DNA from: an uncultured Methanobrevibacter sp.
Lineage (GTDB): Archaea; Methanobacteriota; Methanobacteria; Methanobacteriales; Methanobacteriaceae
NCBI GenBank assembly: GCA_900318035.1
Contig: ONJC01000025.1
Coordinates: 1 to 33,703 of the forward strand
Reading direction: 5' to 3'
DNA length: 33,703 bases
Position numbers and translations under genes: made by a program. Positions within the stretch are counted from its first letter, which is position 1, and each line of letters starts with the position of its first letter. Below, piece by piece: positions 8,954-16,343 of this stretch. The notes beneath the pieces were generated by a model that was not told where the DNA came from, made no database searches, and saw only the letters and a program-made list of their open reading frames with translations.

Positions 8954-8995
8954 TTAAAATACACTAGCTATTTTGTATTTTGGTGTGTATTTTAA
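8954..8995 (+). terminator. Inverted repeat with two alternative pairings after the npdG operon
   Basis: TTAAAATACAC (8954-8964) pairs perfectly with GTGTATTTTAA (8985-8995) over a 20-base loop. The same left arm can instead pair with TGTATTTT at 8974-8981. It lies 15 bases after the stop at 8939 and about 70 bases before the next ATG, so it may end transcription or form a switchable leader hairpin for the Ig-protein array. There is no strong T-tract. Function is inferred. Confidence 0.35.
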
Positions 8996-9066
8996 GATTT
9001 GCTCGCTGTTTTAGAAATTGTTATTATCTATTAAACACAATATAATAATAAGTTTAAGGTGATTTG

Positions 9067-9666
9067 ATGGAAAACAATAAGATTATTATTTTGGCTTTGA
9101 TTGCAGTCATTGCAGTTCTTTTGGTGGCTATGGCTGCAATGATGATGCCTAATATGGCAAAACAAGATACCAAATTAAAATTCAAAAGCAATTCTACACT
9201 GACTGAGGGGGATTCGCTTAAAATAAAATTAACTGACATTAATGGTACTGCAATAGAGGACCAAACTGTTAATGTTACAATTACAGATAAAAGTGGAAAA
9301 AGCGACTATCATACAGTTGTCACCAATGAGAAAGGCATTGGAACATTGAAGATGGACAAGGGTGCAGGCAAGTATACTGTAAATGTCAGTTATGGAGGTA
9401 ATGAAAACTACACTGGATGCAATGTTACTAAAAAGATAACTATTGAAAAGGAAGAAGTTGTTGAAGAGCATGTTTCTCAGCAATCATCACAATCTTCAAG
9501 TTCATCAAATGAAATTCACTATGATGCGGAAATAAATGTCTATTATGATAGTAATGGAGTAATTGTTGATCCTGATGGAAAACATCCTCAGGGTGTTGGA
9601 GGTAGTTATAGTGATGTTCGTGATGCTAGAGACAGATGGGAACGTGGTGAACCTGTAATGGTATAA
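9067..9666 (+). CDS. Membrane-anchored single Ig-like domain protein, array member 1
   Basis: A 199-residue protein. Residues about 5-30 are a strongly hydrophobic N-terminal segment (IIILALIAVIAVLLVAMAAM) acting as an uncleaved anchor or signal. Next comes one Ig-like beta-sandwich (about 40-125) of the methanogen surface type, ending GKYTVNVSYGGNENYTGC. A Ser/Gln linker (SQQSSQSSSSSN) leads to a unique 50-residue tail (YYDSNGVIVDPDGKHPQG, DRWERGEPVMV). AAGGTGAT five bases upstream fixes the ATG at 9067. It heads five same-strand genes with gaps of 12-45 bp. The Ig part faces outward by the usual topology. The function of the tail is unknown. Nearest relatives are the genes at 11436 and 19334. 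Confidence 0.75.
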   Translation: MENNKIIILALIAVIAVLLVAMAAMMMPNMAKQDTKLKFKSNSTLTEGDSLKIKLTDINGTAIEDQTVNVTITDKSGKSDYHTVVTNEKGIGTLKMDKGAGKYTVNVSYGGNENYTGCNVTKKITIEKEEVVEEHVSQQSSQSSSSSNEIHYDAEINVYYDSNGVIVDPDGKHPQGVGGSYSDVRDARDRWERGEPVMV

Positions 9667-9687
9667 TTTTTAATTAAAGGTTAAACA

Positions 9688-10137
9688 ATGGAAAACAAAA
9701 ACATAATCGTGATAATGATTCTGGTGATTGTCATCCTTTCTTTTGCTGTAGGCATATTGTTTTTACAGCAAAACAACACTCAGACAAATACAGAAACTGA
9801 AGAAATAGATAATAATAGTAGTGTACAGGAATCATCAAGTTCGCCCCATTCGTTAACGGTAGTGCCTGAATTCGATCAGGACGTTAGAAAATCAGACGGA
9901 CCATACTCTGTTGTGGCAACTAAATGGATGGGCGGTTCTGTCGGCGGATTTGAAGTTTCATTATACAAGGACGGTCAAATGATGGATAGGGATTCATATC
10001 AGTCCAGAGCATATTTCAATGATGGAAGCGGATGGAAATGGAGCAACTGGGACAACGGAGAGGTAGATGCTGCAACATTCCATAAATATCCTGTATCAAG
10101 GGGTGTTGAAATACGTGAAGTTGAAGTAAGGTTTTAA
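9688..10137 (+). CDS. Membrane-anchored protein without Ig domain, array member 2
   Basis: A 149-residue protein that shares the N-terminal anchor style (MENKNIIVIMILVIVILSFAVGI) and the Ser-rich linker (SSVQESSSSP) of its neighbours but lacks the Ig-like domain. After the linker, residues about 55-149 form a compact segment rich in Gly, Trp and Tyr (VVATKWMGGSVGGFEVSLYK, FNDGSGWKWSNWDNGE), probably a small beta fold. I do not recognise this domain. An AAAGG-type ribosome site precedes the ATG. The next gene follows 17 bp later. It shows that in this array the anchor-linker scaffold is kept while the extracellular part changes. Confidence 0.68.
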   Translation: MENKNIIVIMILVIVILSFAVGILFLQQNNTQTNTETEEIDNNSSVQESSSSPHSLTVVPEFDQDVRKSDGPYSVVATKWMGGSVGGFEVSLYKDGQMMDRDSYQSRAYFNDGSGWKWSNWDNGEVDAATFHKYPVSRGVEIREVEVRF

Positions 10138-10154
10138 AATATTGGTGAGATATT

Positions 10155-10751
10155 ATGGAAGATAAAAATATAATTATAATGCTGGTTGTAATAATAGTTA
10201 TTCTTGCAGCGGTTATTGGAATAACTTTGTTACATCCATTTGACAGTAAAGAACCGAGTAAAATAAAAATTACAAACAATTAAACATTAATAGAGGGAGA
10301 TAATTTATCAATTAAACTGACAGATGTTAATAAGACTGCAATTCCTAAACAAATGGTGAATATTACAATAACTAATGCTAAAGGTAAAGTGGTTTCAGAT
10401 AAAGTTGTTAAGACTGACTCTAAAGGTAAGGCAAAATTGGATTTGAACTTGAAAAAAGGAAAATACAAAGTTAATGTTACTTATGTCGGAAATGAAAACT
10501 ATACTGGCAGTAATACAACACAAAAATTGACAATTAAAGAAGAGGAAAAAGTTGTAGCTTCACAGCCATCATCTTCAAGCGATACATATGTTGAAAGAAG
10601 TGATGGAACATTAACATATGGTTATAAGGATGGCAGATACGGATTTTGGACTCCATCTGGAAATTTCATTGAGGATAAGAGTCGTGCGCTGAGAGGTGAA
10701 GATCCGGTTGAACCGTTTATGAGAGATGGGTCTTTTTATAATCAAATGTAA
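10155..10751 (+). pseudogene. Array member 3: Ig-like membrane protein interrupted by a TAA stop
   Basis: From an ATG at 10155, with GGTGAGA upstream, the frame encodes an anchor (MEDKNIIIMLVVIIVILAAV) and KIKITNN, then meets TAA at 10281-10283 (codon 43). The same frame continues without further damage to 10751 as TLIEGDNLSIKLTDVNKTA, the rest of the Ig-like domain, a Ser-rich linker and a tail (GYKDGRYGFWTPSGNF). The sister gene at 10797 reads NKTLYEGDNLYIKLTDSNKTA, so a Lys codon AAA or AAG has become TAA. One nonsense change and otherwise intact coding suggest a recent loss, a strain variant or a sequencing error. The downstream part alone (from about 10353) has no anchor. Confidence 0.82.
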
Positions 10752-10796
10752 CCTGGAGTTCAAGTTAGTTTTTTAATATATTTGTGGGGATTTTCA

Positions 10797-11423
10797 ATGG
10801 AAAACAAAAATATAATTATAATAATGGTGGCAATAATTCTTGTTCTTGCAGCCGTTTTAGGGGTGATGTTTTTTCAATCAGCAAATGCTAAAAAAACAAG
10901 TGAAATTAAAATAACAAGCAATAAGACATTATATGAAGGAGATAATTTATACATCAAATTAACAGATTCAAATAAGACTGCAATATCCAATCAAACGGTT
11001 AAAATAACTATAGCTGATAAAAAGGGTAAGATTGTAGCTAATGAGTCAGTTAAAACCAATTCCAAAGGTAAGGCAAAAATGGATTTGGACTTGAAAAAAG
11101 GAAAATACACTGTTAATGTTACTTATGGTGGAAATGAAAACTATACAGGTAATAATGCAACACAGAAATTGACTGTTAAGGAGAAAGTTGAACAGACTGC
11201 AAGCGAGGAAAGTTATTCTTCAAGTTCCAGTAATTCCGATTCAGGGGGATATGACAAATATTCTCAACAGTACGGAACTTATATAAGGCAGTATACTGAT
11301 TTAGATGGTGTGCAACATATTGACGGAGCTAATGGTATGAGGGAAAGTTATGACCCACGTACTGGTATATTAACACATGATGACGGTAACGGACATGTTG
11401 ACCAGTCAAAGATGAGTGGTTAA
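10797..11423 (+). CDS. Membrane-anchored single Ig-like domain protein, array member 4
   Basis: A 208-residue protein: anchor (MENKNIIIIMVAIILVLAAV), one Ig-like domain (about residues 35-125, with GKAKMDLDLKKGKYTVNVTY and GGNENYTGNN), Ser-rich linker (ESYSSSSSNSD), then a 60-residue tail rich in Gly, Tyr and Asp (QQYGTYIRQYTDLDGVQH, DPRTGILTHDDGNGHVDQ). The Ig part is closest to the broken neighbour at 10155, sharing the KAKxDLxLKKGKY segment, so these two are a recent pair. The ATG at 10797 lies behind GGGGA; an in-frame TTG at 10782 is unlikely. The tail is unlike that of any other member. Surface exposure is inferred from the anchor and from the frequency of this Ig type in methanogen adhesins. 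Confidence 0.75.
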   Translation: MENKNIIIIMVAIILVLAAVLGVMFFQSANAKKTSEIKITSNKTLYEGDNLYIKLTDSNKTAISNQTVKITIADKKGKIVANESVKTNSKGKAKMDLDLKKGKYTVNVTYGGNENYTGNNATQKLTVKEKVEQTASEESYSSSSSNSDSGGYDKYSQQYGTYIRQYTDLDGVQHIDGANGMRESYDPRTGILTHDDGNGHVDQSKMSG

Positions 11424-11435
11424 GGTAGGATTCAA

Positions 11436-12008
11436 ATGGACAAAAACAAGATAATTATTATTGCATTGATTGTAGTCATCACTGTCATTTTAGTGGCTAT
11501 GGCTGCAATGATGATGCCGAATGTGGCTAAACAGGATACTAAATTGAAATTTAAAAGTAACTCTACATTGGATGAAGGAGACTCGCTTAAAGTAAAATTA
11601 AGTGACAATAATGGTACCGCATTAGCTAATCAAACTGTTAACATTACAATAAGTAATAATGGCGGATCTGATGATTATCATTCAGTTGTAACTAATGAAA
11701 AAGGGGTTGGAACATTAAAACTTAATAAAGATCCTGGAAAATATGATGTGACAATTACTTATGGGGGAAATGATAAGTATAACGGATGCAATGTGACTAA
11801 AAAGATAACCATTGAAGAAAAAGTTGTTCAAGCACAAGCAACTTCCTCAAGTTCCAGTAGCCAATCATCTTCTGAGACTTCAGATTGGACGGATTCTGAG
11901 GGATTCCATCATTATTATGAAAATGGTCAGGAATATGTGGGAAATCCGAATGCCCAACACCTTACCATAGAGCAGCACAACTATATTAAAGAACATGGAA
12001 TGAAATAG
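11436..12008 (+). CDS. Membrane-anchored single Ig-like domain protein, array member 5
   Basis: A 190-residue protein nearly parallel to array member 1: anchor (IIIIALIVVITVILVAMAAM), then NVAKQDTKLKFKSNSTL and one Ig-like domain with YHSVVTNEKGVGTLKL. A 26-base stretch coding for the end of the anchor is identical to array member 1 (11493-11518 against 9124-9149). The Ser-rich linker (ATSSSSSSQSSSETS) leads to a different tail (WTDSEGFHHYYENGQEYVGN, QHNYIKEHGMK). AAGGTAGGA precedes the ATG and the gap to the previous gene is only 12 bp. It ends the array; a hairpin plus T-tract follows. Confidence 0.75.
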   Translation: MDKNKIIIIALIVVITVILVAMAAMMMPNVAKQDTKLKFKSNSTLDEGDSLKVKLSDNNGTALANQTVNITISNNGGSDDYHSVVTNEKGVGTLKLNKDPGKYDVTITYGGNDKYNGCNVTKKITIEEKVVQAQATSSSSSSQSSSETSDWTDSEGFHHYYENGQEYVGNPNAQHLTIEQHNYIKEHGMK

Positions 12009-12026
12009 AATTATGGTATATTTTTA

Positions 12027-12059
12027 GTAGGTGCAAATTGCATCTACATCTATTTTTTT
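12027..12059 (+). terminator. Hairpin plus T-tract ending the Ig-protein array
   Basis: GTAGGTGCA (12027-12035) pairs with TGCATCTAC (12039-12047), nine pairs including one G-U, over a three-base loop, and is followed by a T-run at 12053-12059. It lies 18 bases after the last stop. The rest of the 304-bp gap 12009-12312 is AT-rich; TATATACAAATAAATA near 12239-12254 may be the promoter of the next gene. I see no RNA gene in it. Confidence 0.6.
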
Positions 12060-12312
12060 ATATTTCCTATACATTTCTCATCTTGAATGTAGCTATTTTT
12101 ACAGGCCAGCTTATTTTCTTGCATAATTATATTATATTTTAAACAGTTGCAAGAGCAACAATTGACATGGTCAAACGTAAAATTAAAAATTCGCATACTT
12201 TCACAGTCGATAAAAAATTAATATGACGTTTTGATAAATATATACAAATAAATAAGTTTTAATGGAAAAAATTTTTGTCAAAATTTAACTTAAAATTGTG
12301 TGGAGGATAATT

Positions 12313-12654
12313 ATGAAGAAAGTGAAAATCACTATTTTGAAAACAACTTTTCAGGAGGATTTGGCTAAGGAATACGGTGTTGAAGGGCTTTCAACTTGCC
12401 CGTTGATGAGTGAAGGTCAGGTATACTATGCAGATTATGCCAAGCCGGATAATTTCTGTGATGAGGCTTGGAAAGCAATCTATCAATATGTTTTTGCGCT
12501 GGCTCATGGTGTTCAGGATATCTGGTACTATAATGACTGGATTAGGACTCCTGGTGTTGCAATTGTTTCATGCAATGATGGTCTAAGGCCAGTAATCATG
12601 AAGTTAGAGGCAACAGATATTGAATCAACTGTTGAAGAAAATGTCTCCAATTAA
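12313..12654 (+). CDS. TIGR04076 family protein
   Basis: A 113-residue protein matching the small TIGR04076 family: MKKVKITILKTTFQEDLAKE at the start, CPLMSEGQVYY, the central FCDEAWKAIYQYVFALAHG, and the C-terminal SCNDGLRPVIMKLE. Three conserved cysteines (CP, FCDEAW, SCNDG) could bind a metal or form a redox site; the family has no established function that I know of. GGAGGA at 12302-12307 fixes the ATG at 12313 against an upstream GTG. It is monocistronic, with its own upstream region and a T-rich stretch after it. There is no signal peptide, so it is likely cytoplasmic. Confidence 0.82.
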   Translation: MKKVKITILKTTFQEDLAKEYGVEGLSTCPLMSEGQVYYADYAKPDNFCDEAWKAIYQYVFALAHGVQDIWYYNDWIRTPGVAIVSCNDGLRPVIMKLEATDIESTVEENVSN

Positions 12655-12735
12655 ATTTCAGTTAAAATGAGATGCTTTTTTCACTTCATTATTTTTATTC
12701 TATTTTTTTAAATAAACTCCATTCATGTTGAATAG

Positions 12736-12743
12736 TTTAAATA
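12736..12743 (+). promoter_or_regulatory. TATA box placed for leaderless initiation at 12767
   Basis: TTTAAATA is centred about 27 bp upstream of the ATG at 12767, the usual archaeal distance from TATA box to transcription start. No Shine-Dalgarno is visible before that ATG. This suggests the message begins at or very near the start codon and argues against the earlier ATG at 12725. Confidence 0.5.
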
Positions 12744-12766
12744 CTAAGTTTAACATAAATACTTGC

Positions 12767-14245
12767 ATGATTAACAAAAGGATAATGTTTATTTTAATAT
12801 TATTAATAGTGGCCATTGGTGCTCTATCACATGTCAGTGCCGTGGATGTAAACGGCACTCAGCAAGTGGCCATGGATGATAATGTTGAAGTAACGCAAAG
12901 CAATGATTTATATTCAAGTGGTAATGATGCTGCACTTGAAATAGATCCGTCAAAAGAAAGTATTCCGGCAACCCAACCGAATGCTACAATAACTCCGATA
13001 AACCTTGAAGGAGGGTACAAAGCGGGTGTTGCCACAGTTAAGTTGACTGATTCAAACAATAATCCGTTGTCTGATGAGGATATTAAACTGTTTGTTGTTG
13101 ATAAAGTCAGTTGGTCTACATCAAAAAAGACTGATGGAAATGGTATTGCATCATTCGAGTTTAAGGACTTGCGTCATGCAGAATTGGTTGACGGTGGACT
13201 TAGTCAATATGATTTGACTGTAGGAAACTGGCCTGTAAGATTTGAATTGATTGGTGGGGACTATATTGCAAATGCAGTCAAAGACAACATGAAAGTTCTA
13301 AAGACAACTGCAAACATCAATATAAATGATATGACTGCAGATTTTGGTGAAGATAAGGATTTTGAAATGACATTAACAGATTCCGTTACTGGAAAGCCTA
13401 TAAAAGGAGAGGTATTTAAAATTCAAATCACAAGCGATTCTCAAACCATGACCTACAATCAGGTATCTGATGAAAACGGCCAAAGTAAAATAAGCGTCAT
13501 TCAGCTGATTCCGGGCACTTATCCTGTCAGGGTGGGACTTGAGGATTCCAGTAATATTGCTGCTTCTCAAAAATCTGCCAGAATCACAATCAATAAGATT
13601 CCGGTCAAACTTGAAACAAGCAAATTGACCACAACTTACAATTCCGGTGAAAACTTCACAGTCCGTGTTGTAAAAGATAATATGGCTTTTGCTGGCGTGA
13701 AACTCAAGTTAAAAGTTTACACAGGCAGCGGCACCGAAATATTATATCCTGTAACCAATGAAAACGGAAATGTATTCTTAAGTTCTTTAGGCCTGTCCAA
13801 AGGAACACATAAGGTTATTGTAAGCAATGCGGATTCCATGTTTTCAGCAGATCCAGTTACCTCTTCAATCGTAATCAATCCTAAGAAACTCACTATTGTA
13901 GGGGCTTGCAAAAAATTGAAAAATGCAGGACAGATTACATTGAAGGTTAAGGATAAAAGCACAGGAAAATATGTAAGCGGCATTAAAATGCAGGTAAAAG
14001 TCTTTACCGGTAAAAAGTACAAAGCTTTCAATCTGGTTACCAAAAAATCCAAACTCATTAACAATGCCGTTGGTGTTCTTTTAAAAACAAATAAGTTTTC
14101 CACAGGAACACATAAGGTTACTGTGAAAATCACATCCCCGAACTATAAGGGATCAGGAACCTTCAAGATTGTTATTCCAAAAACCGCTCAAAAGTATAAA
14201 AAAGTTACCTATATAGTTTCAAACGGTAAAGGAAAATACGTATGA
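12767..14245 (+). CDS. Secreted multi-Ig-like surface protein
   Basis: A 492-residue secreted protein. The N-terminus INKRIMFILILLIVAIGALSHVSAVDV is a good signal peptide, with cleavage probably after VSA. The mature part is built from about four Ig-like beta domains (Big/carboxypeptidase-regulatory type), each containing a phrase such as VKLTDSNNNPLSDEDI, MTLTDSVTGKPIKGEVF, VRVVKDNMAFAGVKLKLKVY or LKVKDKSTGKYVSGIKMQVK and ending GTYPVRV or GTHKVTV. The last 130 residues are lysine-rich and end YIVSNGKGKYV with no membrane anchor. It may bind the pseudomurein wall by charge. The start at 12767 is chosen from the signal peptide and TATA spacing; a longer version from 12725 is possible. It is convergent with the CAT-like gene. 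Confidence 0.75.
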   Translation: MINKRIMFILILLIVAIGALSHVSAVDVNGTQQVAMDDNVEVTQSNDLYSSGNDAALEIDPSKESIPATQPNATITPINLEGGYKAGVATVKLTDSNNNPLSDEDIKLFVVDKVSWSTSKKTDGNGIASFEFKDLRHAELVDGGLSQYDLTVGNWPVRFELIGGDYIANAVKDNMKVLKTTANININDMTADFGEDKDFEMTLTDSVTGKPIKGEVFKIQITSDSQTMTYNQVSDENGQSKISVIQLIPGTYPVRVGLEDSSNIAASQKSARITINKIPVKLETSKLTTTYNSGENFTVRVVKDNMAFAGVKLKLKVYTGSGTEILYPVTNENGNVFLSSLGLSKGTHKVIVSNADSMFSADPVTSSIVINPKKLTIVGACKKLKNAGQITLKVKDKSTGKYVSGIKMQVKVFTGKKYKAFNLVTKKSKLINNAVGVLLKTNKFSTGTHKVTVKITSPNYKGSGTFKIVIPKTAQKYKKVTYIVSNGKGKYV

Positions 14246-14281
14246 ACTTTTAAATAAGTTCATATTTCTTCTATTTTTTTA
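14242..14281 (+). terminator. Hairpin and T-tract between convergent genes
   Basis: ATGAACTT (14242-14249) pairs with AAGTTCAT (14256-14263) over a six-base loop, followed by a T-run at 14273-14279. The hairpin includes the TGA of the Ig-protein gene and the stop of the convergent CAT-like gene (14260-14262), so it could end transcription from both sides across a 14-bp gap. Confidence 0.55.
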
Positions 14282-14895
14282 TCAAACTCTTTTTGCGCAT
14301 TTTCATAGAAATGTCCCAGTTCACGGCCGTTTACGAAAATGTGACTAACTGTAATTGACACGCTCATCTCATAGTTCTCGTTTACTTTTCCCCACGTTAT
14401 GAGAGGCTGTATTGCACGTCCGTTAACGACACAGTTTGTAATCATGTCAAAATCCACCCATGGGATGCATGAAAAATTGGCAACATTTGTCAAATCCCTC
14501 TGCTGCATTTCCAGGCTCAAACCTTCCTGTTTTCCGCTTAAAATGTCTGAGGATAATTTCTTTACATAGTCATGCCACTTCAAAATGCCGTCAAATTCCT
14601 GTGGTGTTTTCACCCTCATTTCCTTATAGACCTTATTTCCTTCATCCATTATTGGTGTCAGACCTTCGAGATAGTCATATTCAACAGCTTTGCCGTCAAT
14701 AATTCTTCTTTTAAGCTCGGGCACACTGTTTACTGCATTCATAAGACAGCCCAGACTCATTATAAAAAAGGACTTGTCGTTTTCATGGCACCAGTTCCAC
14801 ATTGACTCGACATTAATACGGGCTGATATTGCATATCGTGCTGATAGAAAATCAATGAAGGGATTTTCATTTAAATTAATTTCAATTTCTCTCAT
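14260..14895 (-). CDS. CatA-like (chloramphenicol acetyltransferase fold) acyltransferase
   Basis: A 211-residue protein of the trimeric chloramphenicol-acetyltransferase fold: FIDFLSARYAISARINV at the N-terminus, SFFIMSLGCLMNAVNSVPEL (the family's F...N.ipE.R region), then FSCIPWVDFD. The catalytic motif HHxxxDG appears as SHIFVNG (residues 184-190): the catalytic His185 is kept but the conserved Asp is Asn189. Methanogens carry many such CatA-like O-acetyltransferases of unknown substrate, so antibiotic resistance should not be assumed. The altered Asp, which normally stabilises the site, raises doubt about normal activity. It is divergent from the flavoprotein gene at 14986 with a 90-bp shared promoter region. 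Confidence 0.8.
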   Translation of the reverse strand: MREIEINLNENPFIDFLSARYAISARINVESMWNWCHENDKSFFIMSLGCLMNAVNSVPELKRRIIDGKAVEYDYLEGLTPIMDEGNKVYKEMRVKTPQEFDGILKWHDYVKKLSSDILSGKQEGLSLEMQQRDLTNVANFSCIPWVDFDMITNCVVNGRAIQPLITWGKVNENYEMSVSITVSHIFVNGRELGHFYENAQKEFDKKIEEI

Positions 14896-14985
14896 TTTTA
14901 AACAAAACCTTTTAAAATAGTTACTTTTTTATATGTTTCTTATAATATATATTACTGTTAAAAATCTTAAAGTGGTTTTGTTATA

Positions 14986-16317
14986 ATGAAAGTAGTAATT
15001 GTAGGCGGAGGAGCTGGTGGAATCTCAACAGCTTCCAATATACGTAAACTTAATAAGGAAATAGAAATTACAGTAATCACAAGAGACAACAAAGTGGCAT
15101 ATTCACCATGCGCCATTCCTTACGTGCTGTCAGGCACAATCGAATCTTTTGATGATATTGTGATGAGAACTCCCGAAGACTATAAGAATAAGAATATTGA
15201 TGTCATCGTCGAAGCGGAAGTAACTGCAGTCGATTCCGATAAAAAGACAGTAACCTATGAAAAGGACGGCAGTGAAATCATCATCGATTATGACAAACTG
15301 GTACTTGCTACCGGAGGAAATCCGTTTGTTCCACCTATGGAAGGAGCAGATTTGGAAGGTGTATTCAGAATCAGAAATATCGAAGATGGAAAAAGAGTTA
15401 AGGAAGCAATGAAAGATGCTAAAAGTGCAATCGTAACCGGTGCAGGTTTGATAGGTATTGAAATAGCATTTGCCCTTAGAAAACAGGGACTTGAGGTTAT
15501 CTTAAGTGAAATGTTACATCAGATTGTTCCAAGGTCCCTTGACAAGGACATGTCCGACATTTTGGTTAAATACCTTGAAATGGAAGGAATCAAAGTAGTT
15601 TTAGGCAAACCAATCACCAAACTGGTAGGTGACGGCAAAGTTGAAAAGGCATGCTTTGGAGATGAGGACCTCTACGATGCGGATATGGTTATCATGGCAA
15701 CCGGTGTAAGGGCAGAACTTGACCTTGCAAGAATGGCAGGATGTGAAATCGGAAGATGGGCAATCATGGTAAATGACAGGATGGAAACCTCAGTTGAGGA
15801 TGTCTATGCCCTCGGTGACTGTGTGGAATCAAAAGATTTGATTTTAGGATCAAACACCATTTCACAATTAGGTACCACTGCAGTGCGCCAGTCAAAAACA
15901 TTGGCCCGTACAATATGCGACAAAAAATCAAAATTCAACCCTGTACTGAATTCAATGGTTTCCAAAGTGGGCAAACTGGAATTCGGTGCTGTCGGATACA
16001 CTACCAGTTTTGCACAGCAGAACAGAATCAGGCCTGTAGTTCAAAAGGTTGAAGCGCTTACAAGAGCACGTTACTATCCTAATGCAAAACCAATGGATAT
16101 CAAAGTTATATGTGATGGAAACGGAACCATTATAGGCTGTCAAATCATAGCAGAGGAAAGGGTGGCTGAAAGAATCGATACAATGACATTGGCCATTACC
16201 GAAGGCCTTACATGCTTTGATTTAAGCAATATGGAATTCGCATATGCACCGCCTGTATCAATGGTTACAGATCCATTAATCCTTGCAGTTGAAGAAGTAA
16301 GTAAAAAGTTTAATTAA
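14986..16317 (+). CDS. CoA-disulfide reductase/NADH oxidase-like flavoprotein
   Basis: A 443-residue FAD/NAD(P)H disulfide oxidoreductase. The FAD fingerprint is VIVGGGAGGISTAS (residues 4-17), the single redox-active Cys42 sits in YSPCAIPY as in CoA-disulfide reductases and NADH oxidases, and a second dinucleotide fold starts VTGAGLIGIEIA. The second FAD contact is EDVYALGDCVE, and the dimerisation domain follows. In an anaerobe it could reduce CoA disulfides or polysulfide, or remove O2. The sequence does not decide between these. A weak ribosome site precedes the ATG. The Mrp-type ATPase gene follows after 26 bp, and the pair may serve sulfur or Fe-S handling. Confidence 0.85.
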   Translation: MKVVIVGGGAGGISTASNIRKLNKEIEITVITRDNKVAYSPCAIPYVLSGTIESFDDIVMRTPEDYKNKNIDVIVEAEVTAVDSDKKTVTYEKDGSEIIIDYDKLVLATGGNPFVPPMEGADLEGVFRIRNIEDGKRVKEAMKDAKSAIVTGAGLIGIEIAFALRKQGLEVILSEMLHQIVPRSLDKDMSDILVKYLEMEGIKVVLGKPITKLVGDGKVEKACFGDEDLYDADMVIMATGVRAELDLARMAGCEIGRWAIMVNDRMETSVEDVYALGDCVESKDLILGSNTISQLGTTAVRQSKTLARTICDKKSKFNPVLNSMVSKVGKLEFGAVGYTTSFAQQNRIRPVVQKVEALTRARYYPNAKPMDIKVICDGNGTIIGCQIIAEERVAERIDTMTLAITEGLTCFDLSNMEFAYAPPVSMVTDPLILAVEEVSKKFN

Positions 16318-16343
16318 ATATAAAAGTTTTTGGAGATGATAAA

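Noticed and set aside
10353..10751. Short 132-residue Ig-domain gene as an independent gene
   Set aside because: No ribosome site at 10353 and no anchor; the same frame extends back to 10155 except for one stop, so it is the remainder of a broken gene.
12009..12312. Possible RNA gene in the 304-bp gap
   Set aside because: No tRNA-like cloverleaf or other recognisable RNA structure beyond the terminator hairpin at 12027.
12725..12766. Earlier ATG for the multi-Ig secreted protein
   Set aside because: It would put 14 polar residues before the signal peptide and would lie upstream of the apparent TATA box at 12736.
14260..14895. Chloramphenicol resistance gene
   Set aside because: The fold fits but the catalytic motif is altered, and methanogens carry many CatA-like proteins of unknown substrate.
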